A DNA stretch of 64,000 bases from Vibrio amylolyticus. GTDB taxonomy: Bacteria; Pseudomonadota; Gammaproteobacteria; Enterobacterales; Vibrionaceae. Location: positions 434,001-498,000 of the forward strand of contig NZ_JAJHVV010000002.1 in assembly GCF_023145695.1 (NCBI RefSeq), read 5' to 3'. The notes under the pieces were generated by a model, which was not told the DNA's origin, made no database searches, and saw nothing but the letters and a program-made list of their open reading frames with translations. Shown here one piece after another: positions 1 through 9,216 of this stretch (its first letter is position 1; the number at the start of each line of letters is the position of its first letter). The translations under genes and the position numbers were made by a program.

Positions 1-391
1 GCCAGATATGGCAACACCAATTGCATCGACCATGGCTTATCCAAAACGAGTCCCTTCTGGTGTTTCAGGTTTAGATTTTACTCAGCTAGGTGAGCTTACC
101 TTTTTAGAGCCAGATTACGCACGTTATCCTTGTTTAAAGCTCGCGATTGATGCTTGCTTCGAGGGGCAACATATCACGACAGCGCTTAATGCGGCTAACG
201 AGATTAATGTGGATGCTTTCTTACAAGGAAAACTCGGTTTTACGGATATCGCTCGAATTAATGAGATGGTGATGTCTAAAGTGTGCGCAACTGATTCTTA
301 TTCACAGCCCTTAGACTTGGAAAGCTTGCTTGAGGTGGATAAAATGGCGCGTCAAATGACAAATCAGATATTGAGAGAGTGTAAATTATGA
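1..391 (+). CDS. dxr: 1-deoxy-D-xylulose 5-phosphate reductoisomerase, C-terminal part (truncated by window edge)
   Basis: This is the last ~130 residues of Dxr (IspC), the NADPH-dependent enzyme that converts DXP to 2-C-methyl-D-erythritol 4-phosphate in the MEP isoprenoid pathway, in the cytosol. The visible part starts in the conserved segment [16 protein letters not shown] and runs through the C-terminal helical domain ([12 protein letters not shown]). The true start lies left of the window, so the internal Met at position 8 is not the start. The stop TGA (389-391) overlaps the rseP start (ATGA), which indicates translational coupling. The order dxr-rseP-bamA-skp-lpxD-fabZ-lpxA-lpxB is the usual gamma-proteobacterial one and supports the call. 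Confidence 0.93.
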   Translation, partial: PDMATPIASTMAYPKRVPSGVSGLDFTQLGELTFLEPDYARYPCLKLAIDACFEGQHITTALNAANEINVDAFLQGKLGFTDIARINEMVMSKVCATDSYSQPLDLESLLEVDKMARQMTNQILRECKL

Positions 392-1746
392 CTGGTATCC
401 TGTGGAACTTTGCCTCTTTTGTTATCGCATTAGGTATCCTTGTCGCGGTGCATGAGTTTGGCCATTTTTGGGTTGCTCGTCGATGTGGTATCAAAGTCGA
501 AAAGTTCTCTATTGGTTTTGGTAAATCACTCTGGAAGAAAGTCGGTAAAGATGGCACTGAATATAGCCTGTCGATGATACCTTTAGGTGGCTATGTCAAA
601 ATGGTTGATAGCCGTGTCGACGAACTTACGCCAGATCAGTATCACCTCGCCTTTGATAAAAAGCCCTTAATTCAGCGCACTGCTGTCGTTGCTGCTGGCC
701 CTTTATTTAATTTTGCCTTCGCTATCTTTGCTTATTGGTTGGTCTTTTTAATTGGCGTTCCTGCGGTGAAGCCTGTGGTAGGTGAAGTGACCCCATATTC
801 GATTGCAGCAGACGCGGGGTTAACTCCTGGTATGGAACTTACCGCAGTTGCTGGCGTCAAAACAGCGGACTGGGAATCGGTCAACATGGGCATCATTGCT
901 CATATTGGTGATAAGCAGCTTACGTTAACCGTCGCAGATGAAAATCGAGTCGGCGTTGAAGAAACGAAGATTCTTGACTTAACCGAATGGAACTTTGATC
1001 CAGAAAAACAGTCTGCTATGGGGACGTTAGGTTTTCGCCCTTACACGCCTGCAGTATCGATGACATTGGCTAATGTCTCTGACGACGGAGCAGGAGCACA
1101 GGCTGGCTTGGAAGTGGGTGATACGTTAATTGCGGTTAATGGCGTTGATTTGAAAAATTGGCAAGAGCTGGTAGAGACAATCCAGAGCCACCCAAACCAG
1201 CCGATTGAGTTGAAGGTTGAACGAAATAACCAAATAGTGAATTTAGTCATTACGCCGAATAGTCGTAAAGATCATCAAGGAAACACCATAGGTTTTGCCG
1301 GAATTGGTTCGGAAGTCTCAGAATGGCCTGAAAAATATCGATTTGATCTCCAATATGGTGTATTTGAATCTATCGGTAAGTCGATTGAAAAGACGGGGCA
1401 AGTCATTGGATTAACCGCGACTATGCTGAAGAAGCTGGTGGTGGGTGATATTGGCTTAAATAACCTAAGTGGCCCAATTTCAATCGCTAAAGGCGCAGGT
1501 ACCACCGCCGATTATGGCTTAGTGTACTTTTTAGGATTCTTAGCGTTAATTAGTATTAATTTGGGTATTATTAACTTAGTGCCTCTACCAATGCTTGATG
1601 GTGGACACCTACTATTTTTTGCTATCGAAGCAGTTATTCGTCGTCCCGTACCAGAGAAGGTACAAGAAATGGGTTTTCGAGTAGGTGGTGCAATTATTTT
1701 GTCAGTTATGGCAATCGCAATTTTTAATGATTTTTCTCGCCTGTAA
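388..1746 (+). CDS. rseP: RseP, site-2 intramembrane zinc metalloprotease
   Basis: A 452-residue inner-membrane protease. In the family it makes the second cut of anti-sigma factor RseA, releasing sigma-E during envelope stress, and also clears signal-peptide remnants. The zinc motif HEFGH is at residues 22-26 in the first membrane helix, and the second catalytic motif LDGG (Asp about 404) is in a C-terminal helix. Two periplasmic PDZ segments lie between them (the second around [17 protein letters not shown]). Length matches E. coli RseP (450). The start overlaps the dxr stop by ATGA. It is followed 45 bp later by bamA, fitting the envelope-assembly operon. Confidence 0.96.
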   Translation: MTGILWNFASFVIALGILVAVHEFGHFWVARRCGIKVEKFSIGFGKSLWKKVGKDGTEYSLSMIPLGGYVKMVDSRVDELTPDQYHLAFDKKPLIQRTAVVAAGPLFNFAFAIFAYWLVFLIGVPAVKPVVGEVTPYSIAADAGLTPGMELTAVAGVKTADWESVNMGIIAHIGDKQLTLTVADENRVGVEETKILDLTEWNFDPEKQSAMGTLGFRPYTPAVSMTLANVSDDGAGAQAGLEVGDTLIAVNGVDLKNWQELVETIQSHPNQPIELKVERNNQIVNLVITPNSRKDHQGNTIGFAGIGSEVSEWPEKYRFDLQYGVFESIGKSIEKTGQVIGLTATMLKKLVVGDIGLNNLSGPISIAKGAGTTADYGLVYFLGFLALISINLGIINLVPLPMLDGGHLLFFAIEAVIRRPVPEKVQEMGFRVGGAIILSVMAIAIFNDFSRL

Positions 1747-1791
1747 GCAGGGCTCAGGTTGTAGTGCAGTAAAGGAATAACTTAAACAAAT

Positions 1792-4206
1792 ATGGCGATT
1801 AAAAAGATTCTATTTGCAACCTTGTTAGCGACAAGTGTTTCCGCAAATGGCGCAGAGAACTTTGTTGTTCAAGACATACAAATTGAAGGCTTACAGCGTG
1901 TTGCTCTTGGTGCAGCACTATTGCAGATGCCTGTTCGTATTGGTGATAACGTTGATAGTCAGAATGTCGCCGAGATCATAAAGTCTCTTTATGCTTCAGG
2001 TAACTTTGAAGATGTACAAGTTCTTCGTGACAATGATGTGTTGGTGATTCAAGTTAAAGAGCGACCAACCATCGCAAGTATCTCTTTTTCGGGCAACAAA
2101 GCGATCAAAGAAGAACAGCTTCAGCAGAACCTTGATGCCTCAGGTATTCGACAAGGTGAGGCGCTTGATCGTACTACGCTGTCAAACATCGAAAAAGGGT
2201 TGGAAGATTTCTATTACAGCGTAGGTAAATATAATGCGACGGTTCAAGCCGTTGTTACGCCTCTTCCACGTAATCGTTCAGACCTAAAATTTGTCTTTAC
2301 TGAAGGTGTCTCTGCGAAAATTAAGCAGATTAACTTTATTGGTAATGAGGTTTTCAATGATAGAGAGCTAGTTGGCCGTTTCAATTTGAATGTTGATGTT
2401 GCCTGGTGGAACTTCCTTGCTGATGACAAGTATCAGAAGCAGGTATTGGCCGGTGATATTGAAGCACTTCGCTCATTTTATCTAGATCGCGGCTACTTGA
2501 AATTCCAAGTTGACTCAACACAGGTTGCGATCTCACCTGATAAAAAAGGTGTGTACATTACCCTTGGCCTTAATGAGGGCAATGCATATACCATCAAAGA
2601 CGTCAATTTTCGTGGCGAGTTAATTGGTAAAAAATCAGAATTTGAAGAGATGGTGCCATTTGAAAATGGCTCGGTGTATAACGGCTCTTCAGTCACGCAA
2701 CTTGAAGAAGAGATCAAGCGGGTTCTTGGTGAGGCAGGGTACGCCTATCCACAAGTTAGAACCATGCCAGAGTTCAATGATGAGACGAATGAAGTTTCAC
2801 TGGTCATAAACGTTGAAGCCGGAAATAGAATCTATGTCCGTGATATTCGCTTTGTCGGTAACAACTCGACTCGTGATGAAGTCATGCGTCGTGAGATGCG
2901 TCAAATGGAAGGAAGCTGGCTCAACTCTAAGTCGATCGAGACGGGTAAATCGCGTCTTAACCGGTTAGGTTTCTTCGAGACTGTAGATGTTCAGACAGTT
3001 CGTGTCCCTGGCAGTGAAGACCAAGTTGATTTGGTCTACAACGTAAAAGAAGCGAACTCCGGTAGTATTAACTTTGGTGTTGGTTACGGCACTGAATCGG
3101 GTGTGAGTTTCCAAGTCGGACTACAGCAAGATAACTTCATCGGCTCAGGCAACCGAGTTGGTATCAACGCAATGATGAACGATTATCAAAAGAACATCAG
3201 CTTAGATTATCGTGACCCATATTGGACTCTCGACGGTGTGAGTCTTGGTGGTAAGGTCTTCTATAACGAATTTGAAGCCTCTGAAGCGGGCATTGTTGAC
3301 TATACCAACGAAAGTTATGGCGCAAGTATGACACTGGGTAGCTGGGCGAATGAATTGAACTTCTTCGAACTTGGCGCTGGTTATACACATAACAAGATCG
3401 GTAACCTATCGCCTTACTTACAGGTAGAACAATTCCTAGCGTCTCAAGCGAGCAATATTGATAGCGATGGCGCATTGAATACCAATGACTTCGATATCAA
3501 TATCTCTTGGACGCGTAACAATCTAAACCGTGGTTACTTCCCAACTGCAGGTAATCACCAACGTGCATTTTATAAAATGACCGTACCTGGCTCTGACGTT
3601 CAGTACTTTAAAGTGCAGTACGATATTAGGCAGTACTTCCCATTAACACAAAAACATGATTTTGCACTCTTGATGCGCGGTCGTTTGGGTTACGGTAATG
3701 GTTATGGTCAAACGGATGGGCAAGATAACTTGTTCCCGTTCTATGAGAACTACTACGCGGGTGGTTTTACTACCTTGCGTGGCTTTGGCTCTAACTCGGC
3801 AGGTCCTAAAGCGGTTTATCGTGATTACTCTGGTTCAAACAACGGTAATGATACGGCAACCGATGACTCAGTGGGTGGTAATGCGATTGCCTTAGCAAGT
3901 TTAGAGCTAATTGTTCCAACCCCATTTGCATCAGATGAAGTACGTAGCCAAATCCGTACCAGCTTCTTTGTGGATGCAGCAAGTGTTTGGGATACCGAGT
4001 TCGATTATCGAGATTCTGGTGCCGATTATGGTAGCCAGTATTACTACGACTACTCAGATCCAACCAATTATCGTGCGTCTTATGGCGTAGCATTACAATG
4101 GATGTCTCCGATGGGCCCTCTGGTCTTCTCATTGGCATCACCACTTAAGAGTTATGAAGGCGATGACAAAGAGACATTTACCTTCACAATTGGCAGAACC
4201 TTCTAA
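1792..4206 (+). CDS. bamA: BamA, outer-membrane beta-barrel assembly factor
   Basis: An 804-residue Omp85-family protein, the central subunit of the BAM complex that folds and inserts beta-barrel proteins into the outer membrane. There is a cleavable signal peptide (about residues 1-20, ending ANGA), then five POTRA repeats in the N-terminal half (first VVQDIQIEGLQRVALG), then a 16-strand barrel. The barrel contains the conserved GGFTTLRGF motif and ends in ...FTFTIGRTF with a terminal Phe. The start ATG follows an AAAGGAA ribosome site. It lies directly upstream of skp, the chaperone that delivers barrel proteins to it. Confidence 0.97.
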   Translation: MAIKKILFATLLATSVSANGAENFVVQDIQIEGLQRVALGAALLQMPVRIGDNVDSQNVAEIIKSLYASGNFEDVQVLRDNDVLVIQVKERPTIASISFSGNKAIKEEQLQQNLDASGIRQGEALDRTTLSNIEKGLEDFYYSVGKYNATVQAVVTPLPRNRSDLKFVFTEGVSAKIKQINFIGNEVFNDRELVGRFNLNVDVAWWNFLADDKYQKQVLAGDIEALRSFYLDRGYLKFQVDSTQVAISPDKKGVYITLGLNEGNAYTIKDVNFRGELIGKKSEFEEMVPFENGSVYNGSSVTQLEEEIKRVLGEAGYAYPQVRTMPEFNDETNEVSLVINVEAGNRIYVRDIRFVGNNSTRDEVMRREMRQMEGSWLNSKSIETGKSRLNRLGFFETVDVQTVRVPGSEDQVDLVYNVKEANSGSINFGVGYGTESGVSFQVGLQQDNFIGSGNRVGINAMMNDYQKNISLDYRDPYWTLDGVSLGGKVFYNEFEASEAGIVDYTNESYGASMTLGSWANELNFFELGAGYTHNKIGNLSPYLQVEQFLASQASNIDSDGALNTNDFDINISWTRNNLNRGYFPTAGNHQRAFYKMTVPGSDVQYFKVQYDIRQYFPLTQKHDFALLMRGRLGYGNGYGQTDGQDNLFPFYENYYAGGFTTLRGFGSNSAGPKAVYRDYSGSNNGNDTATDDSVGGNAIALASLELIVPTPFASDEVRSQIRTSFFVDAASVWDTEFDYRDSGADYGSQYYYDYSDPTNYRASYGVALQWMSPMGPLVFSLASPLKSYEGDDKETFTFTIGRTF

Positions 4207-4220
4207 TAAAGGAAACTATT

Positions 4221-4730
4221 TTGAAAAATATCATGAAAGCGGCTGGTGTTAGCCTTGTAGTATTAACTTCTTCAATGTTTGCACACGCTGCAGAAGCGGC
4301 TCAAAAAGTTGGTTATGTTAATTCAGCGCAAATCTTCCAAGCTCTGCCTCAACGTGAAGTTGTTCTGCAAAAAATGCAGGAAGAGTTCAAAGATAGAGCG
4401 GCGGAGCTTCAAGCGATTCAAGCTCAAGCTCAAACAAAAATGGAGAAGCTTCAGCGTGATGGTGAGCTGATGACAGCGGGTGAAGTGGATAAGCTTCGCG
4501 TAGAAATTAGCCAACTAGAGAGTAACTTCCAAATTAAAGGTAAGTCTCTAGAGAAAGCTTCTGCACGTCGTGAAGCGGAAGAGAAGCAAAAACTGTTCAA
4601 GCTTATTCAAGACGCAGTAACTAAGATTGCAGAGAAAGAAGGCTACGACTTAATCGTTGAAGCTCAGGCTCTTCAATACGCTAAGCCAGAGTTCAATATC
4701 TCTGAAAAAGTTATCGAATCACTGAAATAA
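4221..4730 (+). CDS. skp: Skp (OmpH), periplasmic chaperone for outer-membrane proteins
   Basis: A 169-residue periplasmic holdase that in the family forms a trimeric jellyfish shape and keeps unfolded barrel proteins soluble on the way to BamA. It has a signal peptide (about 1-26, ending AHAAEA), then [10 protein letters not shown] and a long charged coiled-coil region rich in K/E/Q (about residues 60-130). I chose the TTG start at 4221 because AAAGGA at 4208-4213 is well spaced for it; the ATG at 4233 would be about 19 bases away. It is separated from bamA by 14 bp and from lpxD by one base, so the three are clearly co-transcribed. Confidence 0.93.
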   Translation: MKNIMKAAGVSLVVLTSSMFAHAAEAAQKVGYVNSAQIFQALPQREVVLQKMQEEFKDRAAELQAIQAQAQTKMEKLQRDGELMTAGEVDKLRVEISQLESNFQIKGKSLEKASARREAEEKQKLFKLIQDAVTKIAEKEGYDLIVEAQALQYAKPEFNISEKVIESLK

Positions 4731-4731
4731 T

Positions 4732-5763
4732 ATGAAGACATTAACTTTAGCCGAATTGGCAACCATCACGGGTGGTGAGCTACATGGAGATGGGAATCAA
4801 ACCGTCTCCACCGTTGCTCCAATGGATAAAGCGGTAGAAGGTAGCGTTACCTTTTTATCTAACGTTAAATACGCAAAGCACTTGGCAGATTGTCATGCGA
4901 CGGTTGTGATGCTTAAAGAAGCGCAGCGTGAGCACTTTCACGGTAATGCACTTGTTGTTGATGACCCTTATGTTGCTTTTGCGAAAGTCGCTCAGGCATT
5001 AGACACAACGCCAAAATCGGCTCACCAGATTGCTCCTTCTGCTGTGATTGCAGAAGACGCTGTCCTAGGCACTAATGTTTCTATTGGTGCTAATGCTACG
5101 ATCGAGTCGGGTGTGACACTTGGTGATAATGTCACCATTGGTGCGGGTTGCTTTATTGGCAAAAACGCATCAATTGGTGGTAATAGCCAGTTATGGGCTA
5201 ATGTTTCTGTTTATCACGAAGTTAATATTGGCAATGATTGTCTGATTCAAGCTAATACAGTGATTGGTGCCGATGGCTTTGGTTATGCCAATGAAAAAGG
5301 TGAGTGGATTAAAATCCCTCAACTAGGGACTGTCCGCATTGGTAACCGCGTTGAAATTGGCGCATGTACGACCATTGATCGCGGTGCACTAGAAGATACG
5401 GTTATCGAAGATAATGTTATCATTGATAACCAAATTCAGATCGCTCATAACGTGCACATCGGATATGGTACGGCGATGGCTGGTGGTACGATTGTCGCAG
5501 GCAGCACAACAATCGGTAAATACTGCATCATTGGTGGTGGTACGGTTATTAATGGCCATATCGAGATTGTTGATGGTGTGACGATAACCGGTATGGGCAT
5601 GGTGATGAGAGGTATTTCCGAAAAAGGAATGTACTCCTCTGGTATCCCATTACAGCCGAATAAAGAGTGGCGGAAAACCGCAACGCGTGTTCATCGTATT
5701 GATGACATGAACAAGCGATTAAAAGCCGTTGAGAAACAATTAACACCGAAAGCGGAATCCTAA
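4732..5763 (+). CDS. lpxD: LpxD, UDP-3-O-(3-hydroxyacyl)glucosamine N-acyltransferase
   Basis: A 343-residue cytosolic enzyme of the lipid A (Raetz) pathway that transfers a second 3-hydroxyacyl chain from acyl-ACP to the 2-amino group of UDP-3-O-acyl-glucosamine. The N-terminal uridine-binding domain (about 1-100) is followed by a left-handed beta-helix of hexapeptide repeats ([IV]G..[AS].I pattern) from about 105 to 300 and a C-terminal helical tail. The expected catalytic histidine is present at residue 239 (QIAHNVHIG), the same number as in E. coli. It starts one base after skp stops and is followed by a hairpin with a T-run. Confidence 0.97.
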   Translation: MKTLTLAELATITGGELHGDGNQTVSTVAPMDKAVEGSVTFLSNVKYAKHLADCHATVVMLKEAQREHFHGNALVVDDPYVAFAKVAQALDTTPKSAHQIAPSAVIAEDAVLGTNVSIGANATIESGVTLGDNVTIGAGCFIGKNASIGGNSQLWANVSVYHEVNIGNDCLIQANTVIGADGFGYANEKGEWIKIPQLGTVRIGNRVEIGACTTIDRGALEDTVIEDNVIIDNQIQIAHNVHIGYGTAMAGGTIVAGSTTIGKYCIIGGGTVINGHIEIVDGVTITGMGMVMRGISEKGMYSSGIPLQPNKEWRKTATRVHRIDDMNKRLKAVEKQLTPKAES

Positions 5764-5780
5764 TTCCAACTTTCTTTTAA

Positions 5781-5806
5781 AAGGCTCGCGAAAAGCGAGT
5801 CTTTTT
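5781..5806 (+). terminator. hairpin with T-run after lpxD (possible internal terminator)
   Basis: AGGCTCGC and GCGAGTCT pair (one G.T) around a short A-rich loop and are followed by TTTTT. It sits in the 104-bp gap between lpxD and fabZ, inside an otherwise continuous operon, so it may attenuate rather than end transcription. fabZ may also have its own promoter in the AT-rich stretch after it. Confidence 0.6.
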
Positions 5807-5867
5807 CGTCTATCATATTGAACAATAATGACTGACAACATTTTTTATAGCTTTACGACATAGGAAT

Positions 5868-6326
5868 ATGACTTTGACTAGTGAAAACAAAACGATGAAC
5901 ATTACTGAAATTCAGGAGTTACTTCCTCATCGCTACCCATTCTTACTAATTGATCGTGTGACTGATTATGAAGAAGAGAAGCACTTAACTGCGATTAAAA
6001 ACGTATCAGTAAACGAGCCACAGTTCACCGGTCATTTCCCTCAGCTACCTGTCTTTCCAGGTGTATTGATCTTAGAAGCGATGGCACAAGCAACAGGTCT
6101 TCTGGGCTTTAAATCGTTTGGTGCTCCGGCAGATAATGAGCTTTACTACTTTGCTAGTGTTGATAAAGCAAAGTTTCGTAAACCAGTAGTACCTGGTGAC
6201 CAAATGGTTATCAAGGTTGAATTTATTAAAGAGCGTCGCGGTATTGCGGCCTTTAATGGTGTAGCAACAGTTGACGACGAAGTTGTCTGTTCTGCAGAGC
6301 TAAAATGTGCTCGTCGAGAGTTCTAA
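5868..6326 (+). CDS. fabZ: FabZ, 3-hydroxyacyl-ACP dehydratase
   Basis: A 152-residue hot-dog-fold dehydratase of type II fatty acid synthesis. It removes water from 3-hydroxyacyl-ACP and so competes with LpxA and LpxD for the same 3-hydroxymyristoyl-ACP. The catalytic pair is seen as His56 ([12 protein letters not shown]) and Glu70 (LILEAMAQ). The N-terminal [15 protein letters not shown] motif is typical. The ATG at 5868 was chosen, with AGGA just upstream; an in-frame ATG at 5895 has no clear ribosome site. It ends one base before the lpxA start. Its place between lpxD and lpxA is conserved. Confidence 0.96.
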   Translation: MTLTSENKTMNITEIQELLPHRYPFLLIDRVTDYEEEKHLTAIKNVSVNEPQFTGHFPQLPVFPGVLILEAMAQATGLLGFKSFGAPADNELYYFASVDKAKFRKPVVPGDQMVIKVEFIKERRGIAAFNGVATVDDEVVCSAELKCARREF

Positions 6327-6327
6327 T

Positions 6328-7116
6328 ATGATTCACGAATCCGCAAAAATTCACCCATCAGCAGTGATTGAAGGTGATGTAACGATTGAAGCGAACGTTA
6401 CGGTAGGGCCGTTTACCTATATTTCAGGTAATGTAACGATTGGCGAGAACACCGAAGTGATGTCGCACATTGTCATCAAAGGTAATACGACGATAGGCAA
6501 AGATAACCGAATCTTTCCCTACGCCATTATCGGCGAAGAGAACCAAGATAAGAAATATGGCGGGGAAGCGACAACGGTAGTTGTTGGTGATCGCAACGTT
6601 ATTCGCGAAAGTGTTCAGATCCACCGTGGAACGACGCAAGATAAAGCGACCACCGTTATTGGCGATGATAACTTACTTTGCGTAAACGCTCATATTGCTC
6701 ACGATGTGATTGTTGGTAATCATACTCACATTGGCAATAACGCTATTTTAGGCGGGCATGTCACAGTGGGTGATTACGCCGGTGTGATGGCATTATCCGC
6801 AATTCACCCTTTCTGTTCGATTGGTGCGTACGCTTACATCGGTGGCTGTTCAGCTGTGGTTCAAGACGTTCTACCGTATGTATTGGCTCAAGGTAACCAT
6901 GCGACTCCGTTTGGGTTAAATTTGGTTGGCTTGAAACGTAATGGCTTTGAGAGAACGGAAATTCGAGCTCTGCAAAAGGCATACAAAGAGATCTACCGTA
7001 CGGGTAAAACGCTAGAAGAAGCAAAACCGATTCTGGCGGAAATGGCCAGCGAGTTCGCTTCTGTCCAGCCAATGATTGATATGTTAGAGAGCTCAGAGCG
7101 TGGCATTATTCGCTAA
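6328..7116 (+). CDS. lpxA: LpxA, UDP-N-acetylglucosamine O-acyltransferase
   Basis: A 262-residue cytosolic trimeric acyltransferase that starts lipid A synthesis by placing a 3-hydroxyacyl chain on UDP-GlcNAc. It is built of hexapeptide repeats forming a left-handed beta-helix (about 1-185) plus a C-terminal helical domain. Catalytic His125 lies in AHIAHDVIVG, at the same number as in E. coli, whose protein is also 262 residues. The ATG at 6328 is used; an upstream in-frame GTG at 6307 lies within fabZ and would add residues not found in the family. The gene is followed by a strong hairpin. Confidence 0.97.
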   Translation: MIHESAKIHPSAVIEGDVTIEANVTVGPFTYISGNVTIGENTEVMSHIVIKGNTTIGKDNRIFPYAIIGEENQDKKYGGEATTVVVGDRNVIRESVQIHRGTTQDKATTVIGDDNLLCVNAHIAHDVIVGNHTHIGNNAILGGHVTVGDYAGVMALSAIHPFCSIGAYAYIGGCSAVVQDVLPYVLAQGNHATPFGLNLVGLKRNGFERTEIRALQKAYKEIYRTGKTLEEAKPILAEMASEFASVQPMIDMLESSERGIIR

Positions 7117-7138
7117 CGAGTGCTGCTAAGAGTAAATG

Positions 7139-7166
7139 AAAGATCGCTATTATTTAGCGATCTTTT
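7139..7166 (+). terminator. strong hairpin with T-run between lpxA and lpxB
   Basis: AAAGATCGCTA (7139-7149) pairs perfectly with TAGCGATCTTT (7155-7165) around a 5-base loop and runs into TTTTTT. This is a textbook intrinsic terminator shape inside the lpx operon, 33 bp before the lpxB start. Confidence 0.75.
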
Positions 7167-7198
7167 TTGTTTTAAGAATACAGGAATGTAGGTGCACC

Positions 7199-8362
7199 AT
7201 GTCGCAAGAAAAGTTACCACAATCGAGTAAACCTTTGAGAATTGGCATCGTTGCAGGAGAGTTATCCGGTGATACTTTAGGTGAAGGTTTTATTCGATCA
7301 ATAAAGAGCCAGTACCCGAATGCCGAATTTGTCGGCATTGGTGGGCCAAAAATGATTGCTCAAGGTTGTGAGTCTCTATTTGATATGGAAGAGCTTGCGG
7401 TCATGGGGTTAGTGGAAGTTCTTGGTCGATTGCGTCGCCTGCTGAGTGTTAAAAAACAATTGGTGGAGTATTTTAAGCAAAACCCTGTCGATGTGTTTGT
7501 CGGTATCGATGCGCCAGACTTTAATCTAAGGCTTGAAAAAACACTCAAAGATAATGGTATCAAAACCGTGCATTATGTCAGCCCTTCAGTGTGGGCTTGG
7601 CGTCCAAAGCGTATTTTTAAAATTGATGCGGCAACGGATCTCGTGTTGGCATTTTTGCCCTTTGAAAAAGCCTTTTACGATAAGTACAACGTCGCATGCG
7701 AATTTATTGGTCACACACTGGCTGATGCTATTCCATTAGAAACAGATAAATCGAAAGCTCGGGAGCTACTAGGCTTAGAGCAAAAACGTCAATGGCTTGC
7801 TGTTCTACCTGGTAGTCGTGGAGGCGAGGTGGGACTGATTGCTAAACCGTTTATTGAAACTTGTCAGCGCATCCATAAAAAGTACCCTGATATGGGCTTT
7901 GTCGTCGCAGCAGTGAATAAGAAGCGCCGAGAGCAATTCGAAACTATCTGGAAAGAGACCGCACCAGAATTGGAGTTTGTCATTATTGAGGATACCGCCC
8001 GCAATGTGATGACGGCTTCTGACGCCGTGTTACTTGCATCTGGTACCGTTGCACTTGAGTGTATGCTGGTGAAGCGCCCTATGGTAGTAGGCTACCAGGT
8101 GAATAAACTGACAGGCTGGATTGCGCAAAAGCTCTCAATAACAGAGTTTGTCTCTTTGCCTAACGTCTTAGCGGGTAAAGAGCTTGTGAAAGAGTTCATT
8201 CAAGAACAGTGTCATCCTGATTTTCTTTACCCTGCAATGGAAAAGGTACTGGAGAGTGACAATTCTGAACTGATTGAAAAATTTACTGAAATGCATCAGT
8301 GGATTCAAAAAGACGCCGACCAACAAGCCGCGAATGCGGTGCTGAAGTTAATTGAGAGATAG
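7199..8362 (+). CDS. lpxB: LpxB, lipid A disaccharide synthase
   Basis: A 387-residue peripheral inner-membrane glycosyltransferase (GT19) that joins UDP-2,3-diacylglucosamine and lipid X into the lipid A disaccharide. Motifs seen include [17 protein letters not shown] near the N-terminus, [10 protein letters not shown], the [10 protein letters not shown] segment, and [13 protein letters not shown] in the C-terminal nucleotide-binding half. The ATG at 7199 was chosen. An in-frame start at 7136 would place translation inside the terminator hairpin and add 21 unrelated residues. It is separated from rnhB by only 7 bp. Confidence 0.96.
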   Translation: MSQEKLPQSSKPLRIGIVAGELSGDTLGEGFIRSIKSQYPNAEFVGIGGPKMIAQGCESLFDMEELAVMGLVEVLGRLRRLLSVKKQLVEYFKQNPVDVFVGIDAPDFNLRLEKTLKDNGIKTVHYVSPSVWAWRPKRIFKIDAATDLVLAFLPFEKAFYDKYNVACEFIGHTLADAIPLETDKSKARELLGLEQKRQWLAVLPGSRGGEVGLIAKPFIETCQRIHKKYPDMGFVVAAVNKKRREQFETIWKETAPELEFVIIEDTARNVMTASDAVLLASGTVALECMLVKRPMVVGYQVNKLTGWIAQKLSITEFVSLPNVLAGKELVKEFIQEQCHPDFLYPAMEKVLESDNSELIEKFTEMHQWIQKDADQQAANAVLKLIER

Positions 8363-8369
8363 AGTTACG

Positions 8370-9011
8370 ATGACTGGTAAAACGATGACTGGAAAAAAAA
8401 CGGACAAAAAGGAGCTTCCCCCTTTTGAATATCCGTTGGGCTATCAATATATTGCAGGCGTTGATGAAGTTGGTCGTGGGCCTTTGGTCGGGGATGTCGT
8501 TACGGCAGCCGTCATTCTTGATCCAAATAACCCAATTGAAGGATTAAACGACTCTAAAAAGCTTTCAGAGAAAAAGCGCTTAGCGCTATTACCTGAAATA
8601 AAAGAGAAAGCGCTCGCATGGGCTGTCGGTCGTTGCTCTCCGGAAGAAATTGACGAGCTTAATATCTTACAAGCGACGATGGTTGCAATGCAGCGCGCGG
8701 TGGCTGGTCTTACTATTCAACCGGATCTCACGCTTATTGACGGGAATAGAGTGCCAAAACTATCGATGGATGCTCAGGCTGTGGTTAAGGGCGATCTTCG
8801 TGTGGCTGAAATAAGTGCCGCCTCTATTATTGCTAAAGTGGTTCGAGACCAAGAGATGGAAGAGTTAGACAAAATTCACCCTCAATTCGGCTTTGCGAAA
8901 CACAAAGGCTACCCAACCAAAGCGCACTTTGCTGCCATTGAAGAATTCGGTGTCATTAAAGAGCATCGAAAAAGCTTTAAGCCTGTGAAAAGAGTACTTG
9001 GCATTGAGTAA
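8370..9011 (+). CDS. rnhB: RnhB, ribonuclease HII
   Basis: A 213-residue ribonuclease HII that nicks 5' of ribonucleotides embedded in DNA and begins ribonucleotide excision repair. The N-terminal signature [15 protein letters not shown] carries the first Asp-Glu of the DEDD metal site. Later conserved segments are LIDGNRVP and the SIIAKVVRD motif, followed by [14 protein letters not shown]. The ATG at 8370 was preferred over 8385 and over the upstream TTG inside lpxB, since GAGAG precedes it. It follows lpxB closely, as in other gamma-proteobacteria. Confidence 0.95.
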   Translation: MTGKTMTGKKTDKKELPPFEYPLGYQYIAGVDEVGRGPLVGDVVTAAVILDPNNPIEGLNDSKKLSEKKRLALLPEIKEKALAWAVGRCSPEEIDELNILQATMVAMQRAVAGLTIQPDLTLIDGNRVPKLSMDAQAVVKGDLRVAEISAASIIAKVVRDQEMEELDKIHPQFGFAKHKGYPTKAHFAAIEEFGVIKEHRKSFKPVKRVLGIE

Positions 9012-9076
9012 CCCAAAAACCACAATGATAAGCAATCAAATAGTTAAGCAATAAAATAGCTCAGATAAATAGTAAG

Positions 9077-9095
9077 GGCAGAGTCACTCTCTGCC
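9077..9095 (+). terminator. GC-rich hairpin after rnhB
   Basis: GGCAGAG and CTCTGCC pair perfectly around TCACT in the 205-bp gap between rnhB and dnaE. No T-run follows (TGATTAAATCA instead), so it may be a weak terminator or only an mRNA end structure. Nothing else is evident in this gap apart from the ribosome site of dnaE. Confidence 0.35.
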
Positions 9096-9216
9096 TGATT
9101 AAATCAGCGCAACACTTTATTCCTTCCGCTATTAACGTAAAATGGCGTCAGCGAATACCCAATATGTTATCAACGGCGTCTAAAATTTTGAATTGATGTC
9201 GCTTAGGAACCCATTC

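Noticed and set aside
400..440. GGAACTT near the start of rseP as a sigma-E -35 box
   Set aside because: No acceptable sigma-E -10 (TCTRA-like) is found at the required 16-17 bp spacing.
7136..7198. An N-terminal extension of LpxB starting at 7136
   Set aside because: It would be encoded by the terminator hairpin and is not part of the family's normal length.
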